64,000 nucleotides of DNA from CAWDPQ01 sp049642465 (GTDB taxonomy: Bacteria > Acidobacteriota > Vicinamibacteria > Vicinamibacterales > 2-12-FULL-66-21), in contig JBAROV010000219.1 of the NCBI GenBank assembly GCA_049642465.1, forward strand, positions 66,693-130,692, written 5' to 3'. Every line of letters starts with the position of its first letter. The stretch's first letter is position 1. Shown here piece after piece: positions 50,418 to 57,953 of this stretch. Made by a program: the position numbers and the translations under genes. The notes under the pieces were generated by a model. It was not told where the DNA came from and searched no databases. It worked only from the letters and a program-made list of their open reading frames with translations.

Positions 50418-52538
50418 CTACCGTTGTCTCACCCGCGCGGGCAATCTCAGCGTGAAGGTCGAGCCCCTCCCAACCGTACTGTCGAGCTCTATGGTACCTC
50501 CTAACATCTGCGCAAGGCGGCGGCAGATCGACAGACCCAAACCTGTCCCGCCGTAGCCACGCGCAGGGGAACTGTCCAGCTGGCGGAAATCTTCGAAAAC
50601 CTTGACCTGATCGTCGGGCGAGATCCCGACGCCGGTATCCCATACGGCAATGTCAACCATCCGCGTCTTGGAGTTATGAGATGCGCCGATCGTCACCGTG
50701 CCCGCGGGCGTGAACTTGAGGGCGTTGCTCAGCAGATTCAGCACAATCTGTTTGACCTTGTGTCGATCGCTTTTGATTGACGGCAACGACCGGGACATCC
50801 GGGCCGTCACGGCGAGGTTCGAACGCTTGATGATCGGCTCCAGTTCCGACATCACCTCGTCAACCAATTCCGGGACCCTGAACGTTGACAGGTTGAGCGG
50901 CATCCGGCCGGCCTCGATGCGCGTGATGTCAAGGATGTCGTTGATGAGCGCGAGCAGGTGTTTCGAGTTCGAGTCGATTCTCGTGAGGCTTTTTCGCTGC
51001 TGGTCGGAGACGGCACCGGTGACGCCGTGGAGCAGCATATGGGTGTACCCCAGAATGGCATTCAGCGGCGTGCGAAATTCGTGCGACATGTTCGCGAGGA
51101 ACTGCGACTTCAAGGCGGACGCCTGCTCGAGGGCGATGTGCTGCCGCCGGAGCAATTCGTTCTGGTCCGCGAGTTCCGCCGTCGCTTCCTGAACCTTGCG
51201 TTCGAGCTGCGCCGAGGCTTGCTTGAGTTGCTCGAACAGTCGCGCCTTTTCAATCGCTTCGGTGAGGTCGTGCAGAATGGTCACGACCCACATCAGCTCG
51301 CCCTGTTCCGAGAGGATGGTGCCGGCCACACCTTCGACCGGCAGCGCGCGGCCGGTAATGGGATCCGCCAGCTGAATCTCCCCCCGGTATCGCTGCTCGC
51401 CTGTTCGGGTGAGCACGTTGGAAACAAACGAGGTCAGGTGCGCGCCATTCGACCGAACGTGACGCTGCGCGGCTTCGCTTGCGCTGCCCGGGACATTGAA
51501 CAGCCGTTCGGCCGGCTCGTTCATGAGAACGATGTCCCCTTCCTGATCCGTGACCAGGATCGGATCCGCGACCGAGTCGATGATCAAATCCAGCCGATGC
51601 CGTTCGTCGCGCACCTCAGCCTGTGCCATACGGAGGGTGCGATAGCTTTCCTCGATTTCCTCTTTCGCCCGCGCAAGGTCGGTGACATTTCGCAGAATCG
51701 AGACGACATAGGTGCCCTGCCGTTCGTCTTTCGCGCGCGAGCTGAGAAGTTCGAACAACAGGTCGGACCCTTCCAGCGGGTCGACCAGCAGCAGTTCCCG
51801 GCGGGCGAGTTCGATGTCCGTCATGGCGCTGGTCGAGAGCGCCGCCGAGAACAACATGTTGTTGAGCGCCACGGCTCGACGCCAACCTTCGCTCGCGTCT
51901 TCTGGCGCGGCAAACAGTTTCTCGGCGTGGCTGTTGGCGATGATGAGCTTGCCCTCGGTGTCGGTCAGCAGGATCGGATCGGTAACCGCGTTGATGATGC
52001 TGTAGAGCAGCATCCGCTCCTGGCGCGTTTCCGCGAGCGTATGACGGCTCAGCAACCGCGCAATCTGCTTGGAGAGGACGCCTCCCACCCACGCCACCTC
52101 GGGGTGCAGATCCGGACCCGAACCGCTCGCGAGGAGCAGCCCATGCGCACTCTGATGTTCCTCGGACCTGAGCGGGACGGCGTGAAACCGGCCGTCGATC
52201 GGCGGGCGGAAGCTGAGAGGAGAACCGTCGAAGTAGGTCGCGTCGGAGCGGTCGAGAGCCTGAATCAGGGGATGACGGTCGTCTTCCCGCGTGACAATGA
52301 ACTCGACGATCGCCGCGCTCGAGACATTGTGCTCCGCGACGAGTTGCAACTGTAATCCGTTCGGTTCGAGAATCGCCACAGCAGCCTGTTGCACAGCCGT
52401 GTGCGCCGCGAGCCAGTCAATCGCCCGTCGTGCCGAGGTCTGGACGTCCAGGTTCGAGAGGAGAAACTCGGCGAGTCCCAATCTCGGATCGTGCTCGACA
52501 CCTGCGACTTGCACCGCACCCCCCACGGATGGATTCAC
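50418..52538 (-). CDS. GAF/PAS sensor histidine kinase within the gas vesicle operon
   Basis: 706 residues, cytoplasmic, no transmembrane helix. Order: GAF-like domain (about 20-165), PAS 1 (about 175-290, TDPILLTDTEGKLIIANSHA), PAS 2 (about 315-428, ADPILVTDQEGDIVLMNEPA), coiled coil, HisKA with SHEFRTPLNAILGY (phospho-His H486), then HATPase with NLLSNALKF, WDTGVGISPDD and GYGGTGLGLSI. The two PAS domains share wording and may be a duplication. GTG 52538 lies 3 nt after the gvpA stop, so it is cotranscribed with shell genes. Ligand unknown. Confidence 0.93.
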   Translation of the reverse strand: MNPSVGGAVQVAGVEHDPRLGLAEFLLSNLDVQTSARRAIDWLAAHTAVQQAAVAILEPNGLQLQLVAEHNVSSAAIVEFIVTREDDRHPLIQALDRSDATYFDGSPLSFRPPIDGRFHAVPLRSEEHQSAHGLLLASGSGPDLHPEVAWVGGVLSKQIARLLSRHTLAETRQERMLLYSIINAVTDPILLTDTEGKLIIANSHAEKLFAAPEDASEGWRRAVALNNMLFSAALSTSAMTDIELARRELLLVDPLEGSDLLFELLSSRAKDERQGTYVVSILRNVTDLARAKEEIEESYRTLRMAQAEVRDERHRLDLIIDSVADPILVTDQEGDIVLMNEPAERLFNVPGSASEAAQRHVRSNGAHLTSFVSNVLTRTGEQRYRGEIQLADPITGRALPVEGVAGTILSEQGELMWVVTILHDLTEAIEKARLFEQLKQASAQLERKVQEATAELADQNELLRRQHIALEQASALKSQFLANMSHEFRTPLNAILGYTHMLLHGVTGAVSDQQRKSLTRIDSNSKHLLALINDILDITRIEAGRMPLNLSTFRVPELVDEVMSELEPIIKRSNLAVTARMSRSLPSIKSDRHKVKQIVLNLLSNALKFTPAGTVTIGASHNSKTRMVDIAVWDTGVGISPDDQVKVFEDFRQLDSSPARGYGGTGLGLSICRRLAQMLGGTIELDSTVGRGSTFTLRLPARVRQR

Positions 52539-52541
52539 CCG

Positions 52542-52877
52542 CTAGTCTTCAGTCGGGGATCGACGTCGCGACGCCGGCCGGCTTCCCTTCTTGCTCTTGG
52601 CGGCGAGCTCGGCGCGCAACGCGGCATTCTCAGCCAGCATGTCCTGGTGTACGGCAAGCTCACCCTGCGGACGGGATACCGTTGGCACCTGACTGACTGC
52701 TTCGGAATACTTGAGATACGTGTCGATCGACGCGACCACGACCCTGGCCTCAACGGTAATCAAATCGATACCGACTAGTGACACACGAACCCAGGCGTCG
52801 ATGACGATGCCCTTGTCCAGGACACGATCGAGCACGTCGATGAGACTTGTCCCGCCAGCCGCTCGTTCAACTGCCAT
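52542..52877 (-). CDS. gvpA: GvpA, major gas vesicle shell protein, with C-terminal extension
   Basis: 111 residues. Residues about 8-66 match the GvpA consensus very closely: GTSLIDVLDRVLDKGIVIDA, WVRVSLVGIDLITVEARVVV and ASIDTYLKYSEA. GvpA forms the ribbed hydrophobic shell. The usual protein ends near residue 70-80; here a further 40 residues follow, first helical (HQDMLAENAALRAELAAKSK), then basic. ATG 52877 has AGGGAG 6 nt upstream, the best ribosome-binding site in the operon, as expected for the most abundant product. Confidence 0.95.
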   Translation of the reverse strand: MAVERAAGGTSLIDVLDRVLDKGIVIDAWVRVSLVGIDLITVEARVVVASIDTYLKYSEAVSQVPTVSRPQGELAVHQDMLAENAALRAELAAKSKKGSRPASRRRSPTED

Positions 52878-52887
52878 TTGACGCTCC

Positions 52888-53232
52888 CTACGCCTGCCGC
52901 CGCCGCGCGGGCCGTCGCATCGTGCCCGCTGTTGTGGTCAGAGTCTGCACCTGCCGCTCGAGCTCACGAACCTGTGCCTGAAGCTCCTTCTGCTCGGCCG
53001 CAACACGCCGCTGGCTCCCAGGCGAGAGGTCACGGTCGTACCTCCACCAGTCGAGGCCGATTTCCTGCGCTTTGTCGAGAGAACAGATGAGGAGCCGGAT
53101 ACGAATCGTCAGTAGCTCGACTTCCGCAAGCGAAACCTTGATATCCCCCGCTATCACCAGCCCCTTATCGAGCACCCGGTCGAGCACATCGACCAGACCG
53201 GTGGAGCGGTGGGCAGGAAGGTCCGAAGCCAT
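52888..53232 (-). CDS. gvpJ: GvpJ, minor GvpA-family gas vesicle protein
   Basis: 114 residues. The core GLVDVLDRVLDKGLVIAGDI and KVSLAEVELLTIRIRLLICS, followed by LDKAQEIGLDWW, is the GvpJ pattern; the IGxDWW end separates GvpJ from GvpA. A C-terminal coiled coil (QKELQAQVRELERQVQTL) and basic tail follow. GvpJ is needed for vesicle nucleation or tip structure in studied systems. First gene of the operon. No Shine-Dalgarno precedes ATG 53232, in line with the promoter position only a few bases upstream. Confidence 0.92.
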   Translation of the reverse strand: MASDLPAHRSTGLVDVLDRVLDKGLVIAGDIKVSLAEVELLTIRIRLLICSLDKAQEIGLDWWRYDRDLSPGSQRRVAAEQKELQAQVRELERQVQTLTTTAGTMRRPARRRQA

Positions 53233-53240
53233 GCGCAGCG

Positions 53241-53268
53241 ACTATAACCTACTTTCCACCGCGGGCAA
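53241..53268 (-). promoter_or_regulatory. Promoter of the gas vesicle operon
   Basis: On the minus strand TTGCCC (53268-53263) and TATAGT (53246-53241) are 16 bp apart, 4 of 6 and 5 of 6 to consensus. Only 8 bp separate TATAGT from the gvpJ ATG, so the transcript would be leaderless or nearly so. The -35 lies inside an inverted repeat GGGCAATAAGTGCCC (53263-53277, 5-5-5), a possible operator. Confidence 0.55.
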
Positions 53269-53325
53269 TAAGTGCCCGTCGCAGTAAACAGTTGACGGAC
53301 TGGAACTAAACGACACTAAACTCGA

Positions 53326-53769
53326 CTATTTCCGCACCCCTGCCGGTTCCGAAATTGCCTCGACCAACTCGCCAGTTTGTTTGTCAGAGCGGACGCGTGT
53401 GGCGATGTCCGCCTGAGCAATGATTCCCTGCAGGCGACCGGATTGATCCACGACAGGCATCCTCCGCAGCTGCCGCTCTGCCATAAGCTGCAACGCCTTC
53501 TGGACATCGTCGTCCAAACGGCACGCGATGGGGCTGGTGGACATCGCGTCACGCACAGTGGCCTGTTCGACGTTCCGATCTTCGGCAAGTACTCGGACGA
53601 CGAAATCGCGGTCAGTAACCATGGCCAGCAAGCGTTTGGAGGCCTGCGATTCGACAACCGGCACCGCCCCGACATCGTGCTGCTTCATGATCTTCGCGGC
53701 CTTGTTCACGGGATCGTTGGGTTCGCAGCACACAGGATCCGGCGTCATGACATCGCTGCATTTCGGCAT
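53326..53769 (-). CDS. Tandem CBS-domain protein
   Basis: 147 residues made of two CBS domains (about 8-60 and 73-128): DVMTPDPVCCEPNDPVNKAA, VGAVPVVESQASKRLLAMVT, TDRDFVVR, then DAMSTSPIACRLDDDVQKAL and RMPVVDQSGRLQGIIAQADI. CBS pairs bind adenine nucleotides or S-adenosylmethionine and often sense energy state. ATG 53769 has AAGGAGG 4 nt upstream. It lies 93 bp before the gas vesicle operon on the same strand; read-through could link them, but the operon has its own promoter-like sequence. Confidence 0.93.
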   Translation of the reverse strand: MPKCSDVMTPDPVCCEPNDPVNKAAKIMKQHDVGAVPVVESQASKRLLAMVTDRDFVVRVLAEDRNVEQATVRDAMSTSPIACRLDDDVQKALQLMAERQLRRMPVVDQSGRLQGIIAQADIATRVRSDKQTGELVEAISEPAGVRK

Positions 53770-53856
53770 GCTTCCTCCTTGATTCGTGGGGGAGGATGCA
53801 AGTCAGCGGCCAGACTTCGCTCGTCCTTCTGGCGAGCTTCGCCAGGCAGGGCGGCC

Positions 53857-55458
53857 TCAGTGACCGCCAGAGATCGGTCGCAATTCTCGTTTGAGGATCT
53901 TGCCTGTCGCCCCGATTGGAAGCGAGTCGCGGAATTCGATGAGCCGTGGGTACTTGTATGCAGCAAACTGGTCGCGGCACCAGGCCAGGAGTTCGGCCTC
54001 GGTGAGCGAGGTGCCTACGCGAGGGACAACGAATGCCTTGACCTCTTCCCCCAATCGCTCATCCGGCACGCCGAGCACAGCCGCAAGCGCCACTCCTGGA
54101 TGGGTCATCAACACTTCTTCGATTTCCCGCGGATACACGTTGAATCCGCCACGAATGATCATGTCTTTGGTACGATCCACGATCGTCAGGTAACCGTCTT
54201 CGTCGAGCGTGCCGACGTCCCCCGTGTGAAACCATCCGCCGCGCATCGCTTCGGCCGTCGCCTCCGGCCGGTTGTAGTAGCCCTTCATCACGTTCGGCCC
54301 ACGAATCACGATTTCCCCGCGCTCGCCTGTCGCGACAAACCCTTCCTGCGCATCGACGCAGCGAATCTCGACGCCGAGGATCGGCTGACCGACCGTGCCC
54401 GGTTTACTGGGGCGGTGCAACTGGTTGAACGCCGCTACCGGGGATGTCTCAGAGAGTCCGTAGCCTTCAAGGATTCTGACTCCGAACGCACGCTCGAATC
54501 GACGCATGACGTCACCAGGCATGGGGGCACCGCCTGACACGCAGAGCCGCAGGTGCTTTGCGACGGTGGACGTATCGAAACTGTTTGCAGCGGCAAACTG
54601 CAGCAACGTCCAATACATGGTCGGTACGCCAATCCAGAAGCCGACCTGCTCGCGGCGCATGACGTCGAGGACGGCGGCCGGCTCGAAACGTGGCAGAAGC
54701 ACGAGGCGCATGCCAGCCAGGACTCCGGAATTCATCTGGCACGTCTGCGCCGTGGAATGAAAGAGCGGCAGGGTAATCAACGCGACATCCTGGGAAACGC
54801 CGCCGCTCATGGCCGGAACGAACATGTCGCGCGAGGCCATCGCGTTGAGCAACATGTTCATGTGCGTCAGCTCAGCTCCCTTGGGATGCCCTGTGGTCCC
54901 CGAGGTGTAGAGGATGACGGCTGTGTCATCGGGCCGGCGCGAGCGCGTCTCGAAACGCGATACTCGGCTGCCCATGAGAGCGCCAAGCGTTGTCGCACCC
55001 GCAATTGAAGTGGGACCCGCCGGATCGCGTGTGGCAACGATCAGACGCTCGCAGCCGACCTCATCGCACGCCGCGCGAGCCATTGCAGCCATCGGCAGCT
55101 CAGGCGTCCCCTCGAACACGATGATCGCCCGTGACTCGCTGTCTTTGAGGTGATACGCGATCTCTCGTGGCTTCAGCAGCACGTTGAGCGGCACCACCAC
55201 AGCACCAGCCTTGAGGATGCCGTAGTAGGCAATCGGGAACCACGGTAAGTTCGGACACGAAAGCGCAACGTGCTCGCCGGGTCGAATCCCCAGCGCGTGC
55301 AGACCGTCGGCGACCTGCGAGGCGTACCCGGCCAACTGGGCGTAGGTGTAGTTGACGTTGTTGCAGGTGACAGCCACCCAATCCGACGTGAGCCGCGCCT
55401 GCTGGTCGAGGATGCTCGCGAGGTTCAGGGAGGTGGCGTGGTGGTTAATCATCACCAT
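53857..55458 (-). CDS. Acyl-CoA ligase (AMP-forming, long-chain fatty acid type)
   Basis: 533-residue ANL-superfamily enzyme that makes acyl-CoA through an acyl-AMP. Motifs: ILYTSGTTGHPKGAE (about 180-194, phosphate loop), LPLFHSTAQ, EGYGLSETSPV (about 328-338), GGWFHTGDVGTLDEDGYL, DRTKDMIIRGGFNVYPREIE and ATGKILKRELR with the catalytic Lys. Acid specificity cannot be told. ATG 55458 overlaps the gnd stop by 7 nt; ATG 55452 (TGATG) is an alternative. Its place after gnd suggests cotranscription, though the functional link is unclear. Confidence 0.92.
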   Translation of the reverse strand: MVMINHHATSLNLASILDQQARLTSDWVAVTCNNVNYTYAQLAGYASQVADGLHALGIRPGEHVALSCPNLPWFPIAYYGILKAGAVVVPLNVLLKPREIAYHLKDSESRAIIVFEGTPELPMAAMARAACDEVGCERLIVATRDPAGPTSIAGATTLGALMGSRVSRFETRSRRPDDTAVILYTSGTTGHPKGAELTHMNMLLNAMASRDMFVPAMSGGVSQDVALITLPLFHSTAQTCQMNSGVLAGMRLVLLPRFEPAAVLDVMRREQVGFWIGVPTMYWTLLQFAAANSFDTSTVAKHLRLCVSGGAPMPGDVMRRFERAFGVRILEGYGLSETSPVAAFNQLHRPSKPGTVGQPILGVEIRCVDAQEGFVATGERGEIVIRGPNVMKGYYNRPEATAEAMRGGWFHTGDVGTLDEDGYLTIVDRTKDMIIRGGFNVYPREIEEVLMTHPGVALAAVLGVPDERLGEEVKAFVVPRVGTSLTEAELLAWCRDQFAAYKYPRLIEFRDSLPIGATGKILKRELRPISGGH

Positions 55459-56861
55459 TCACTGTGCACGGCTCCCGGTCGATCGACGCGTTCGTATGTG
55501 TGAGCGCCGAACGCATCGCGCTGCGCTTGCGTCAGGTTCTGCGGCAGGCGCGCCGTGCGATAGGAGTCGAAGTACGCGAGTGACGCCGCGTGTGCCGGCA
55601 TCGGGATGCCGGCCTCTGCGCTGCGCGCGAGCGCGCGGCGCCAGCCAGTCTGCGACGATTTTATCAGCCCGGCGATCGAATCATCCACCAGCAGGTTCAC
55701 CAGGGATGGGTTGGCGGTGAACGCGTGGCGCACCGGATCGAGCAATCGTGCGCGAATGATGCAGCCGCCTTTCCAAATGCGCGCGATTTCCGCGAGATCG
55801 ACGCGCCACGTGTACCGCGCGGCCCCCTGTCGAATGAGCGCCATTCCCTGGGCGTACGCACAGATTCGCGCGGCATAGAGACCGGCCGCAAGATCGTCGA
55901 TTATCTGCTGCCGGGTGGCCGGGGCAAACGGGGCGCGCACGTCCGGCCCACTCAGGACGCGCTCAGCCTCGACGCGTTCCGATTTCTGGCTCGACAGCAC
56001 GCGGGCGTCGATCGCCGACGCAATGGTGGGAATCGCAACCCCCAGTTCGAGCGCGATCTGCGCCGTCCAGCGTCCGGTGCCCTTCTGGCCAGCCTTGTCC
56101 TGGACGACGTCCACGAGCGGTCGTCTGGTCTCCGGATCGACCACGCGGCAGACCTGGGCCGTCAGTTCGACGAGAAAAGAACTGAGTGGCCCCTCGTTCC
56201 ATCGTGAAAACACCTCGGCAGTTTCTGCGGCACTCATGCCAAGCCCGCGGCGCAGCACGTCCCAGGACTCCGCAATGAGTTGCATGTCACCGTACTCGAT
56301 GCCGTTGTGGACCATCTTGACGAAGTGTCCGGCACCGTCCGCGCCGACATGCGTGACGCACGGACCCGCCTCCGTTGTGGCCGCGATGCGCTCGAGACCC
56401 TCCCGCAGCGCAGCCCACGCTTCGTCCGATCCTCCGGGCATCAGTGAGGGACCGTACCGTGCGCCTTCCTCTCCACCTGACACGCCACAGCCGACGAAAT
56501 GGAGTCCCGTTGGTCGCAGTTGCGCTTCGCGCCGACGTGTGTCTTCGAACCAGGAGTTGCCGCCGTCCACCAGGATGTCGCCACGCTCGAGCAGTGGTTG
56601 CAGCTTGCCAATCATCCCTTCAACTGGATCACCTGCCGGAATCATCATGACGATCCGGCGTGGCCGCTCGAGCGCGCCGACGAGATCCGGCAGCGTCTTG
56701 GTGCCCGTGAATCGTCCACCGCTGTTCGTGCGAACGAAATCGTCCACCCACTCGGCTTCGAGGTTCCAGACCGCGACTTGATAGCCGCGCGACTCGAAAT
56801 TGAGCGCCAGGTTGCGCCCCATCGTGCCAAGGCCCACGATCCCGAACTGCGCTCTTGTCAT
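55452..56861 (-). CDS. gnd: 6-phosphogluconate dehydrogenase (decarboxylating)
   Basis: 469 residues, the length of the long NADP-type family. Oxidises 6-phosphogluconate to ribulose 5-phosphate with NADPH. Motifs: FGIVGLGTMGRNLALNF (about 6-22), VWNLE in place of VYNRT, DGGNSWFEDT, GCGVSGGEEGARYGPSLMPG (about 128-147) and the catalytic Lys in GHFVKMVHNGIEYGDMQ (about 182-198). ATG 56861 has AAGGG upstream. The order zwf, opcA, gnd puts the NADPH-making steps in one operon; 6-phosphogluconolactonase is not present here. Confidence 0.96.
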   Translation of the reverse strand: MTRAQFGIVGLGTMGRNLALNFESRGYQVAVWNLEAEWVDDFVRTNSGGRFTGTKTLPDLVGALERPRRIVMMIPAGDPVEGMIGKLQPLLERGDILVDGGNSWFEDTRRREAQLRPTGLHFVGCGVSGGEEGARYGPSLMPGGSDEAWAALREGLERIAATTEAGPCVTHVGADGAGHFVKMVHNGIEYGDMQLIAESWDVLRRGLGMSAAETAEVFSRWNEGPLSSFLVELTAQVCRVVDPETRRPLVDVVQDKAGQKGTGRWTAQIALELGVAIPTIASAIDARVLSSQKSERVEAERVLSGPDVRAPFAPATRQQIIDDLAAGLYAARICAYAQGMALIRQGAARYTWRVDLAEIARIWKGGCIIRARLLDPVRHAFTANPSLVNLLVDDSIAGLIKSSQTGWRRALARSAEAGIPMPAHAASLAYFDSYRTARLPQNLTQAQRDAFGAHTYERVDRPGAVHSEW

Positions 56862-56939
56862 GCGATGATCCCTTCGCCCCGCCGGTACCCCCCTGCACGC
56901 TCCCTCGCGGGGGCGATCTTCAGGCGTCGATTGTCCTTC

Positions 56940-57953
56940 TCACTGCTCGCGGGGCCCCACCCCCGCTCGCTCCTCGCTCGGCGGCTCGGCTTCGCCTCGC
57001 TGCCCTCCGGCGCCTCGCTCGGGCCGCAGGCGCGTTGCGCTGCGTACTGCCGCTTCGAATGCCGGATCGTGGGTCCGTACGCGCAATTCTTCAGCCATCA
57101 GCGTCAGGAGATTCTGATCACCGATCGAGGCCACGCGCGATGCTTCGCGCCCGTTTACACGGGCACGCCCTTCAACGCACGAACTGCCGTCTAGCCGCTT
57201 CAGCGTAATCTCCTCAGCCTCATTCACCAGCGCCAGACGAACGATCGCATTTCGCGAATCATCCACGATCTTGAATCCGAGGTTCTGCAGTTTCAGCGAC
57301 GTCATCAGCCATGCACCAAGCAGACGCGCGGAATGTCGATCGCCGCCCGCAATCTCGAGACGCGTAAACCTTGGCGCTGCCGCCTGAATCGCGGGCATCT
57401 CGAAGAAGTGCGCCATCAAAACGCGCCATCGCGTCAGGGCCGTCCAGCGCAGATCGCCGATTGGCCCTTCGGCAATGAGCGCATCGATTCGCGCCCACAG
57501 CGGCTCCGGATCCTCGGCATCGAGCACGACCCGGTCCACAAGCTTCGCGAGCGCCTGAACCCGTTCGGGATCCCCGCCGCGCCACCACAGCACGGTCGGT
57601 AGACTTGGGAGCCGCAATGCGCCGACGGCATTGTCAACGAACTCATCGCGGAGTCCATCAAGCGCGATCTCAGAGGCGGTCACGCGGACGCCGGGCGTGC
57701 ACAGCGCCCCGCTGGCGATGAAAATCGACCGGACGCCATTCAGCGTGCCGCCGGTCTTGAGCGACTCAGCCACGTCGAGCAGACGCGGTTTTGGACCAAT
57801 GATGACGACGGTTGCGGTGGCGGCCGTGGTGACTGAGCGGCGGATGCTGCCAGCCGAGGCTCCGCCAGAAGCCAACCGTGCCATGGTCGTCTCGATCTCC
57901 GGAAACGTGGTCTCGATGCCGTCAGGCAGCAGGCTGTGGGCTGTCACGCTCAC
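56940..57953 (-). CDS. opcA: OpcA-type glucose-6-phosphate dehydrogenase assembly protein
   Basis: About 337 residues. OpcA activates or assembles G6PD in cyanobacteria and actinobacteria. Features: TAATATVVIIGP, a central ALRLPSLPTVLWWRGGDPER block and a C-terminal domain with IRLALVNEAEEITLKRLDG-like beta strands. GTG 57953 overlaps the zwf TGA (GTGA). The last 28 residues (GAGGQRGEAEPPSEERAGVG) are encoded by a GC-rich dispersed repeat and are probably a late addition to the C-terminus. Presence outside the two classical phyla is of note. Confidence 0.88.
   Translation of the reverse strand: MSVTAHSLLPDGIETTFPEIETTMARLASGGASAGSIRRSVTTAATATVVIIGPKPRLLDVAESLKTGGTLNGVRSIFIASGALCTPGVRVTASEIALDGLRDEFVDNAVGALRLPSLPTVLWWRGGDPERVQALAKLVDRVVLDAEDPEPLWARIDALIAEGPIGDLRWTALTRWRVLMAHFFEMPAIQAAAPRFTRLEIAGGDRHSARLLGAWLMTSLKLQNLGFKIVDDSRNAIVRLALVNEAEEITLKRLDGSSCVEGRARVNGREASRVASIGDQNLLTLMAEELRVRTHDPAFEAAVRSATRLRPERGAGGQRGEAEPPSEERAGVGPREQ
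56944..57033. repeat. GC-rich dispersed repeat, copy B (3' end of opcA)
   Basis: Second copy of the unit at 43409-43521: identical 25-base start (56944-56968) and 12-base end GGCCGCAGGCGC (57022-57033), 90 bp in total against 113 bp in copy A. It is read in opposite senses relative to the host genes. Confidence 0.7.

Noticed and set aside
50958..52355. Plus-strand open frame of about 465 codons opposite the histidine kinase
   Set aside because: The minus-strand kinase has all domain motifs; the opposite frame is a compositional shadow.
53241..53277. Sigma54 promoter (GGCAC...TTGC) before gvpJ
   Set aside because: The spacing between the GGCAC and TTGC parts is two bases too short for a -24/-12 promoter; a sigma70-type reading fits better.
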